Made by a program: the position numbers and the translations under genes
Notes under the pieces: model-generated
What the model saw: only the letters and a program-made list of their open reading frames with translations
Databases searched by the model: none
What the model was told of the DNA's origin: nothing
Shown: positions 1-4,926 of the stretch, piece by piece
Layout: each line of letters opens with the position of its first letter
How positions within the stretch are numbered: the stretch's first letter is position 1
DNA from: CBCXVS01 sp965178525
Lineage (GTDB): Bacteria; Tectomicrobia; Entotheonellia; Entotheonellales; Entotheonellaceae
DNA: 6,857 nucleotides
Direction of reading: 5' to 3'
NCBI GenBank assembly: GCA_965178525.1
Contig: CBCXVS010000352.1
Coordinates: 1 to 6,857, forward strand

Positions 1-1
1 A

Positions 2-85
2 TGGACTTTTGAATTGGGCCAACCTGTTGATCTACTTAACCCTCCGCCTATTCTGCCAGGGGAACTTCGGTTTAGGGTAAAGTAG
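2..85 (+). CDS. Possible 3' end of an upstream protein gene (27 codons visible)
   Basis: Frame 2 is open from the window edge to a TAG at 83-85 and encodes WTFELGQPVDLLNPPP followed by ILPGELRFRVK. The composition (Pro/Leu rich with a basic end) is protein-like, so this may be the C-terminus of a gene starting outside the window. I do not recognise the family. The ATG at position 1 is in another frame and stops after three codons. An open stretch of 27 codons can occur by chance, so this is weak. Confidence 0.25.
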   Translation, partial: WTFELGQPVDLLNPPPILPGELRFRVK

Positions 86-301
86 CGGACAGCCGTGTCA
101 ATGTCTCGATTTTGGCGGCACACTGCGTATGATATCCCGCCGTGAGTTCCTCTACCTACCCATCGCAATGAGATGCCAGACGATACTACCAACGTCATGA
201 TGAGCTGAGCAGAGATAAAAATCTTATGTTCTAAGCCCATGACGAACTTTATATATCTTCATGATTCCGTATACATCTTTGATGATTGAGAGAATTTGCT
301 C
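86..301. other. Gene-poor, AT-richer stretch without recognisable gene
   Basis: No frame here gives a convincing protein, and no RNA gene or terminator is evident. Only a weak GGCGG/CCGCC inverted pair around 115-150 was seen. The stretch becomes AT-rich from about 215 and leads into the promoter at 302-330. It is probably upstream regulatory or spacer DNA. Confidence 0.4.
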
Positions 302-330
302 TTGACAAAACAAAATTTCGCACATATTCT
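302..330 (+). promoter_or_regulatory. Sigma70-type promoter of the CHRD gene
   Basis: A perfect -35 hexamer TTGACA lies at 302-307. A -10 hexamer TATTCT at 325-330 follows with the ideal 17-base spacer, inside an AT-rich context. Transcription would start near 337, leaving a leader of about 90 nt before the ATG at 427. This was read by eye and is not experimentally supported. Confidence 0.6.
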
Positions 331-411
331 AAGCTTCCATTCAGCAGGCCATGTGCCATCGAGGTTTCGCACACAACGGGCTCTGTGCACAGGGAAGCAA
401 ACGATAATCTC

Positions 412-420
412 AGAAGGAGG
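412..420 (+). promoter_or_regulatory. Strong Shine-Dalgarno fixing the CHRD start
   Basis: The sequence AGAAGGAGG sits six bases before the ATG at 427. It decides for this start over the in-frame ATG at 286, which lacks such a site and lies upstream of the promoter. Confidence 0.75.
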
Positions 421-426
421 AGAGAC

Positions 427-888
427 ATGAGACAGTTTCGCGTCACCTCACCCCTTGCCTTGGCGGTTTTGGTGCTGTTTCTGGGTGTGCCCGCTCTAGT
501 CGCTCACGCTCAGGTTAGCACGGAAGACGCCTTTCTCACTGGCCTTTAAGAAAACCCGCCTCTCATCTCACCGGGATTTGGAACCTTCTCGGTACACCTC
601 GGCCCGGGTGATCCTGTATTTAATCTGCGCTATTTCTCGCTATCGACTGCGGTCACCCAAGCGCACATTCATCTCGGGAACCCCGGGACGAATGGCCCTG
701 TTGTCGTCTTCTTGTGCTCGAACATGGGGAATTTTCCGCCAGGCGTACAGCAGCGCGCCTGTCCGGCGTCGGGAGATCCGGCACTCACGGGCACCATCGC
801 AGCAAGCGATGTGCTGGAGGCCAATGTGCATACTGTCGCCCACCCGCCTGGCGAAATCCGCGGCCAAGTCAACCCGCGGGAGCGATAA
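427..888 (+). pseudogene. Secreted CHRD-domain protein interrupted by one in-frame TAA
   Basis: Reading from ATG 427 gives a basic N-terminus, a hydrophobic core (about residues 9-25) and an AHA-QV cleavage site near residue 28: a typical signal peptide. The frame meets TAA at 547-549 (codon 41). The same frame then continues without another stop to TAA 886-888, for 153 codons including the interrupted one. The downstream part shows CHRD hallmarks: ENPPL after the stop, AHIHLG at 79-84, NGPVVVF at 89-95, and PGEIRGQV at 141-148. CHRD domains usually begin LTGxQExPP; here the line reads LTGL-stop-ENPP, so the stop sits where Gln is expected, one C-to-T change from CAA. CHRD is named for chordin; in bacteria these are exported proteins of mostly unknown role. 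Cys97 and Cys112 could form a disulfide. It is either a recent nonsense pseudogene, a sequencing error, or a readthrough gene. The domain call is confident; its state is not. Confidence 0.8.
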
Positions 889-906
889 GTCGCGTGATTC
901 CGTTTC

Positions 907-938
907 CCCGCTCTCTTCCTGCATAGGGAGAGAGCGGG
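907..938. terminator. Strong hairpin between convergent genes
   Basis: Positions 907-920 pair with 925-938 over 14 bp (one G-T wobble) around a 4-base GCAT loop. It lies 18 bases after the CHRD stop. No clear T-run follows on either strand, so it is not a canonical intrinsic terminator. It could still act as a transcript 3'-end stabiliser or a bidirectional terminator. Confidence 0.5.
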
Positions 939-955
939 AACCAGAGAGAGCCCGG

Positions 956-980
956 AAAAAATGGGGTGTGGAATACACCC
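956..980 (-). terminator. Intrinsic terminator of the aminotransferase gene
   Basis: Read on the minus strand, GGGTGT (980-975) pairs with ACACCC (969-964) around a five-base loop. It is followed by CA and six T (961-956). This is a standard rho-independent layout, 36 bases beyond the stop. It is formed by the outer copy of the 25-bp repeat plus an adjacent A-run. Confidence 0.6.
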
Positions 981-1008
981 TACAAATGGGGTGTGGAATA
1001 CACCCTAC
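959..1008. repeat. Tandem 25-bp palindromic repeat, two exact copies
   Basis: Two identical 25-bp units lie head to tail at 959-983 and 984-1008. Each contains the inverted pair GGGTGT/ACACCC around GGAAT and ends in CACCCTAC. The second copy ends 7 bases from the stop codon of the aminotransferase gene. The octamer CACCCTAC/GTAGGGTG recurs twice on the other side of that gene. Confidence 0.85.
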
Positions 1009-1015
1009 ATGTGGC

Positions 1016-2353
1016 TTAGCATACGCTCCGGATAAACCCCTCCCACACCTCCACGAAGCGATCGAGTTCCTCCCGACCCATGACGGCGGAAATATTACCG
1101 GCGTTTTTATTGGCAATGTAGATACCATGGTTGAGAAAATGCAGGAAAAGCTTCTGCCGCAGCCCCGCATCCTGGCCTTGGGCGCTGCGATAATCCCGAA
1201 TGGTTTGCGTCGTGCAGTGTAGCCCGAAGAACGACGCAATGCCGGTGATGCGTAAAGGCACGTCGTAACTGCGGGCGATTTCGTCGAGCTGATGGCGCAG
1301 CGTCGTGCCATGCTCGTTGATGCGGTCGTACACCTCCGGCGTCAACTGCCGCATCGTCGCCAAGCCAGCTTGCATGGTCATCGGATTGGCATTAAACGTG
1401 CCGCCGTGCGGAATGGTTGGCGCATGCTCCGTGGCGTCAAATACCCCCATAATATCCGCCCGGCCGCCAAAGGCGCCGACCGGTAGACCGCCACCGATGA
1501 TTTTGCCCAGGCAGGTCATATCGGGAAGGATGTTGAACCACTGCTGCAAGCCCCCCGGACTCATGCGAAAGGTCTGGACTTCATCGTAAATGAGCAGCGT
1601 GCTCTGACCATCGCACGCTTCACGCAGCGCTTCGAGATACTCGACCTCCGCGGCAACATAGCCCAGCCCGGCCATCACCGGCTCCAGCACCACCGCCGCT
1701 AATTCGTCCTGATGCTGCGCCATGATGCGGCGGGCCGCAGCGGGGTTATTAAAGGGCAGAATGACCACATCGGCCAGGGTGTTCGGCGTCACACCGCCCG
1801 AACTCGGCACCGGCTGCGGCGCCTCGGCACTGCCGGCACGGCTCAGGTCCGTCCCAACACTGATGCTGACGGCGTCGCTGGTGCCGTGATACGCCCCTTC
1901 GATTTTGGCAATTTTCGGCTTGCCGGTAAACGCGCGCGCCGCCTGGATGGCGAGCGCCACGCCTTCGGTACCACTATTGGTAAACCGGATGCGCTGCACC
2001 GACGGAAGGGTCTCGGTGAGCCGCGTGGCGAGTTCGACCTCCGGCTGCGTCGGATTGGCATAGGCCGTGCCTTTCTCGGCCTGCGCGATGAGGGCGGCGG
2101 TGACTTGCGGATTGGCGTGGCCCAGAATGAGCGAGGTGGCGTTGTTGTAGAAATCGAGCCGGGCATTGCCGTCAATGTCGTGCAAGAAACAGCCTTCAGC
2201 GCGGTCCACATAGAACGGAAAGGGCGCAAAATACGCGGTGAGGCGCGAATTGCCCCCGGCCAACACCTGCTGCGCCTCGCGGAAGCGGGCGGCGGAACGC
2301 GGATTGGCCTGCTGATACGCCTCCAGCTCAGCGGCATAACTATATGTGCTCAT
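1016..2353 (-). CDS. Class III PLP aminotransferase, glutamate-1-semialdehyde aminomutase-like
   Basis: A 445-residue fold-type I PLP enzyme, complete and of normal length. Visible family motifs: NSGTEG at 126-131 (cofactor phosphate contact), GAYHG at 153-157, and YDEVQTFR at 256-263, with Asp257 the expected partner of the pyridine nitrogen. GKIIGGGLPVGAFGG begins at 283, with Lys284 the expected Schiff-base lysine; GGTFNANP lies at 317-324. The lysine block is nearly that of HemL. The aspartate block lacks the Gly of HemL's DEVMTGFR, and the THR/SGNP block is altered. A HemL role in 5-aminolevulinate synthesis is therefore unlikely; an amine or amino-acid transaminase or mutase of unknown substrate fits better. 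The start ATG at 2353 is supported by AGGAG at 2367-2363, nine bases upstream. It ends in TAA near a terminator hairpin and is transcribed away from the crotonase gene. The enzyme is expected to be cytosolic. Confidence 0.88.
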   Translation of the reverse strand: MSTYSYAAELEAYQQANPRSAARFREAQQVLAGGNSRLTAYFAPFPFYVDRAEGCFLHDIDGNARLDFYNNATSLILGHANPQVTAALIAQAEKGTAYANPTQPEVELATRLTETLPSVQRIRFTNSGTEGVALAIQAARAFTGKPKIAKIEGAYHGTSDAVSISVGTDLSRAGSAEAPQPVPSSGGVTPNTLADVVILPFNNPAAARRIMAQHQDELAAVVLEPVMAGLGYVAAEVEYLEALREACDGQSTLLIYDEVQTFRMSPGGLQQWFNILPDMTCLGKIIGGGLPVGAFGGRADIMGVFDATEHAPTIPHGGTFNANPMTMQAGLATMRQLTPEVYDRINEHGTTLRHQLDEIARSYDVPLRITGIASFFGLHCTTQTIRDYRSAQGQDAGLRQKLFLHFLNHGIYIANKNAGNISAVMGREELDRFVEVWEGFIRSVC

Positions 2354-2362
2354 AGCGTGTGT

Positions 2363-2367
2363 CTCCT
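2363..2367 (-). promoter_or_regulatory. Shine-Dalgarno of the aminotransferase gene
   Basis: AGGAG on the minus strand, nine bases before the ATG whose first base is 2353. It supports that start. Confidence 0.65.
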
Positions 2368-2392
2368 AAACGTGATCTCCCATAGCTGGGTT

Positions 2393-2424
2393 TTTATATT
2401 GCACCCTACGCGTTCGGCTGGCAA
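2393..2424 (-). promoter_or_regulatory. Weak candidate promoter of the aminotransferase gene
   Basis: On the minus strand TTGCCA (2424-2419) and TATAAA (2398-2393) each match five of six consensus bases. Their spacer is 20 bases, longer than ideal. One GTAGGGTG repeat copy (2409-2402) lies within the spacer. Low confidence. Confidence 0.25.
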
Positions 2425-2478
2425 GGGATTTTAGCTATTAGCTATCAGCTATCAGCCGTCAGCTAAGAGTAGGGTGCA
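2400..2478. repeat. 10-bp inverted repeat TGCACCCTAC / GTAGGGTGCA
   Basis: TGCACCCTAC at 2400-2409 is perfectly complementary to GTAGGGTGCA at 2469-2478. The right arm itself enters a small palindrome, GTGCA/TGCAC (2474-2478 and 2484-2488). A further partial copy, TTGCACCC, lies at 2553-2560. The element shares its octamer with the tandem repeat at 959-1008. Confidence 0.7.
2433..2467 (+). repeat. Heptamer tandem repeat, five units of AGCTATC type
   Basis: Five consecutive 7-bp units start at 2433, 2440, 2447, 2454 and 2461: AGCTATT, AGCTATC, AGCTATC, AGCCGTC, AGCTAAG. Such short heptamer tandem repeats are known from cyanobacterial and some other genomes. The array faces an inverted partner at 2520-2544. 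Confidence 0.8.
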
Positions 2479-2519
2479 CGCCATGCACTGCCTTACTTCT
2501 TTCTCTTTCCTCCCTCTTG

Positions 2520-2544
2520 AGCTAATAGCTGATAGCTGATAGCT
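2520..2544 (-). repeat. Inverted heptamer tandem repeat, about 3.5 units
   Basis: AGCTAAT, AGCTGAT, AGCTGAT, AGCT: the same heptamer in reverse orientation. Positions 2528-2544 are perfectly complementary to 2440-2456 over 17 bases, so the two arrays form a long inverted repeat around a 71-base centre. Confidence 0.8.
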
Positions 2545-2616
2545 TCCCCCAATTGCACCCGCGGCATTTTTCTGCTCTAATACATCGCACGAGAGCCTCA
2601 TTCCACACCGCATTGC

Positions 2617-2622
2617 AAGGAG
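2617..2622 (+). promoter_or_regulatory. Shine-Dalgarno deciding the crotonase start
   Basis: AAGGAG lies eight bases before ATG 2631. This favours 2631 over the in-frame ATG at 2553, which sits just beyond the repeat arrays. Confidence 0.75.
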
Positions 2623-2630
2623 TACGACCC

Positions 2631-3395
2631 ATGAGTTACGAATTCATTCTGGCCGAGCGCGTGGAGGGCGCCGCCATCATTACGCTCAATCGCCCCGAAA
2701 AGCTCAATGCTCTGAGCTTTGGCCTCACCCAAGAATTGGACAATGAACTCACTGCACTCGAAGACGACGACGATGTCAAAGCGGTCATTCTCATTGGCGC
2801 CGGGGAACGCGCCTTTTCGGCTGGCGCCGACATCCATGAGATGGCCGACATGAGTGCTGAAGAGCTGGCCCAGCGCCAGGGCTTGCGCAACAAGGCGACG
2901 TGGTATATTGCCACCTATCCGAAGCCCATCATCGGGGCCATCAACGGCCTGGCCTTTGGCGGGGGGGCGTTGATGAGTTCCACGTTCGATATCCGCCTCG
3001 GGTGCGAGCGCACCTCCTTCCGCTTTCTGGCCGCGAGCTACGGCCGGGTCAATTCCAGTTGGTCCCTGCCCACCATCATCGGCCTGCCCAAGGCCAAAGA
3101 GTTGCTCTATACCGGCCGCGAAGTGAAGGCAGACGAAGCCGAACGCATCGGACTCCTCAATCAGGTGGTGCCGGCGGCGCAATTACGGGACACGGCGGTC
3201 GAGATGGCGCAGATGATGGCCAAAAATGATGCGCGCATGGTGCAGGGTCTGAAACGCTTGCTCCTCGAAGACATCGGCATGGGATACCAGGAACGCTATG
3301 AAAACGAGGAGGAAGCACGGGGCACGGGGCTGTTGGCCGGCCATCCACGGGAAGGATTCAGGGATTTCCTAAGCCGCAAGGGCCGCCGCGGATGA
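2631..3395 (+). CDS. Crotonase-fold (enoyl-CoA hydratase/isomerase family) protein lacking both hydratase glutamates
   Basis: 254 residues, the usual single-domain crotonase length. The N-terminal line ITLNRPEKLNALS (17-29), the AFSAGADIHEM block (61-71) and NGLAFGGG (105-112) are typical. They supply the two oxyanion-hole amides near Ala66 and Gly111 that stabilise CoA-thioester enolates. Counting against mitochondrial enoyl-CoA hydratase, the catalytic Glu144 corresponds to Leu114 (GGGALMSS) and Glu164 to Ala134 (FRFLAASYG). Simple hydration of enoyl-CoA is therefore doubtful. Isomerase, decarboxylase, thioesterase or other crotonase chemistry using different residues is possible; SSWS at 142-145 occupies the usual glycine-rich turn. 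The protein is probably cytosolic. The start is set by AAGGAG at 2617. The stop overlaps the next gene's start (ATGA at 3392-3395), so the two are probably translationally coupled. Family assignment is firm; the reaction is unknown. Confidence 0.9.
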   Translation: MSYEFILAERVEGAAIITLNRPEKLNALSFGLTQELDNELTALEDDDDVKAVILIGAGERAFSAGADIHEMADMSAEELAQRQGLRNKATWYIATYPKPIIGAINGLAFGGGALMSSTFDIRLGCERTSFRFLAASYGRVNSSWSLPTIIGLPKAKELLYTGREVKADEAERIGLLNQVVPAAQLRDTAVEMAQMMAKNDARMVQGLKRLLLEDIGMGYQERYENEEEARGTGLLAGHPREGFRDFLSRKGRRG

Positions 3396-4267
3396 GCCGG
3401 TCATCTCACACGCTCATGGCGGTACACGCCCACCCGGACGACGAATCGAGCGGCACGGGTGGGATTTTGCGCCTGGCGGCCGAGCAAGGCCACACCACGG
3501 TTCTCGTTACCTGTACCAACGGCGAACTCGGCGACGTCAAAGATCCGTCGTTACATCTCAAGCCTTTAGAACGCGCTGAGGATGGCGCGCGCCTTGGCGC
3601 CGTGCGCCGGCAAGAACTCACCCAGGCCGCGTCCATTTTGGGCATTACGCATCTGCACATGCTCGGCTATCATGATTCCGGCATGCAGGGTTGGGATACC
3701 AATACGGCGCCCCATGCCTTTGTCAACGCCAATATGGACGAGGTGGCTGGCCGCCTGGCGAGCCTGATCCGCCAGCATCGCCCGGACGTCACCATCACCT
3801 ACGACGAAAACGGGGGCTATGGGCATCCGGATCACATGATGGCCCATCGTGTAACCATGGCCGCGTTGGACGCGGCAGCCGATACCGCGTGTGGCGCTGC
3901 AACTGGTGCGCCCTGGCCCGTGCCCAAGGTGTATTATACGACATGGGCGCGCGCCGACATGCTGCGGGTGTTCAAAGTCCTGCACCTTCTAGGCCGTGAA
4001 ACGCCCTTGCGGGATCCGGATTTCGATCCGAACCAATGGGGGTGTCCTGACAAACTGATCACCACGCGTGTCGATGTCCGGCCGGTCATACGCACCAAAG
4101 GACGCGCCCTCTCCACACACCGCAGTCAAATGGGCGGCAACCACTTTTTCCGGTGGTTTCTGCGGCTCGGCGGCCGTTGGCTCTTTCCCTACGAATCATT
4201 GCGCTGCGTGCGCAGTCCACAGCCGATTCAGCCCCCAGAATCGGACATTTTCAGTGGTCTCGGATAG
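3392..4267 (+). CDS. PIG-L / LmbE family zinc deacetylase, MshB/Mca-like
   Basis: 291 residues, close to MshB and Mca (about 290-300). The AHPDDE signature at 13-18 supplies the expected zinc ligands His14 and Asp17, with Asp16 as general base. GYGHPDHMMAH at 142-152 supplies His145 and His148, the latter the third zinc ligand. VRRQEL at 71-76 and LGYHDSGM at 91-98 are also typical of the MshB/Mca branch. That branch removes acetyl groups from N-acetylglucosaminyl-inositol or cleaves thiol S-conjugate amides. Homologues elsewhere act on other amino sugars, so the substrate stays open. No signal peptide is visible; cytosolic. The start ATG overlaps the crotonase stop by four bases, and AAGGG at 3378-3382 offers a modest ribosome site. 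This is the second and last gene of the operon: the next + strand gene has its own promoter 30 bases on. Confidence 0.9.
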   Translation: MSRSSHTLMAVHAHPDDESSGTGGILRLAAEQGHTTVLVTCTNGELGDVKDPSLHLKPLERAEDGARLGAVRRQELTQAASILGITHLHMLGYHDSGMQGWDTNTAPHAFVNANMDEVAGRLASLIRQHRPDVTITYDENGGYGHPDHMMAHRVTMAALDAAADTACGAATGAPWPVPKVYYTTWARADMLRVFKVLHLLGRETPLRDPDFDPNQWGCPDKLITTRVDVRPVIRTKGRALSTHRSQMGGNHFFRWFLRLGGRWLFPYESLRCVRSPQPIQPPESDIFSGLG

Positions 4268-4298
4268 GCCGTGTCTCCTTTGCAGTTTCACAATCATC

Positions 4299-4328
4299 TT
4301 GTCAAATGACGAACAATCATGTTATAGT
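4299..4328 (+). promoter_or_regulatory. Sigma70-type promoter of the small four-cysteine protein gene
   Basis: TTGTCA at 4299-4304 (five of six) is followed by TTATAG at 4322-4327 after 17 bases, or TATAGT at 4323-4328 after 18. This is the most AT-rich stretch in the area. Transcription would begin near 4335, giving a leader of about 95 nt. Confidence 0.6.
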
Positions 4329-4415
4329 ACTGTCTTAAAACTCAACATCTTCTCATTCTGCACACCCTCAAGATGCAGGCAGGGTTCTAGAGCGCAAAGA
4401 GAAGGCTTGCTGCAC

Positions 4416-4421
4416 AAGGAG
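4416..4421 (+). promoter_or_regulatory. Shine-Dalgarno deciding the start at 4431
   Basis: AAGGAG lies nine bases before ATG 4431. The frame stays open upstream to 4068, but that part overlaps the deacetylase gene in another frame and precedes the promoter, so 4431 is preferred. Confidence 0.7.
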
Positions 4422-4430
4422 CGACTTGGT

Positions 4431-4910
4431 ATGCGAGCGGAACCGTCCCTAACACCACAGATGCCTTCCCAAGCCGAAGCCGCGCTGGTCATGCCGGGCG
4501 GAGAGCCTAATCCGCAGTCCGCCACCAGCAGTGTCAACAATGCCCGGTACGATTGCTTCCACTACAGCGCCTGTTTAGGTACTGCCGCAGAACAAGGCTG
4601 GACGGGGTTGAGCTGCGAGAACTGTCTGGCGTATCGCCAGGTCCCGAGCGAGGCGATCCCGTTTGATGCCTGTGCCCAGTTACTTGGCGCAGTCCTGCGC
4701 ACGGCCCAACACGACCTCGAACACGGACTCGACGATAGCTTCTGGGAAGCGGCCGCGTTTGTGTTCCACCAAACCGACTTTAGTGTCCTGTGTGGTCTGC
4801 TCAATATCGATCCCGACGCCGCGCGACAGGCCCAGTGGGATCGCTTGGCTCCCAATCAACGGCGCGCCATTGCAGAACGCTGGCCCCACGCCATTGAGGC
4901 GTTTGTCTGA
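4431..4910 (+). CDS. Hypothetical protein with a Cys-x5-Cys-x13-Cys-x2-Cys motif
   Basis: 159 residues, complete, unrecognised. A low-complexity Pro/Ser/Ala start (1-36) leads to YDCFHYSACLG (40-50) and GLSCENCLAY (59-68). Cys42, Cys48, Cys62 and Cys65 form a compact four-cysteine set of the kind that binds zinc or another metal; His44 is an alternative ligand. The rest (about 80-159) is probably helical, with two more cysteines (81, 121), a QHDLEHGLDDSFW acidic stretch and LAPNQRRAIAERW near the end. No signal peptide or membrane segment is visible, so it is likely cytosolic, perhaps a regulatory or nucleic-acid-contacting protein; this is inference. The gene has its own promoter and ribosome site. 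It converges on mgtE with only 16 bases between the stops and no separate terminator. Confidence 0.8.
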   Translation: MRAEPSLTPQMPSQAEAALVMPGGEPNPQSATSSVNNARYDCFHYSACLGTAAEQGWTGLSCENCLAYRQVPSEAIPFDACAQLLGAVLRTAQHDLEHGLDDSFWEAAAFVFHQTDFSVLCGLLNIDPDAARQAQWDRLAPNQRRAIAERWPHAIEAFV

Positions 4911-4926
4911 TGTCTCGAGCCCCTGC

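Noticed and set aside
547..549. TAA used as a sense codon (reassigned code)
   Set aside because: TAA ends the CHRD frame itself at 888 and the aminotransferase at 1016 at normal family ends, so TAA is a stop in this genome.
578..1222. Long + strand open frame (214 codons)
   Set aside because: It runs out of frame through the CHRD gene, the repeats and the antisense end of the aminotransferase; the encoded sequence is low-complexity Arg/Ser rich and matches no family.
2379..2395. CCCA-TAGC-TGGG followed by TTTTT on the + strand as a terminator
   Set aside because: The stem is only four pairs, and it sits just upstream of the aminotransferase gene where no + strand transcript is expected to end.
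1712..2434. Long + strand open frame (240 codons) antisense to the aminotransferase gene
   Set aside because: Arg/Gly-rich shadow of a clear conserved gene in GC-rich DNA, with no ribosome site.
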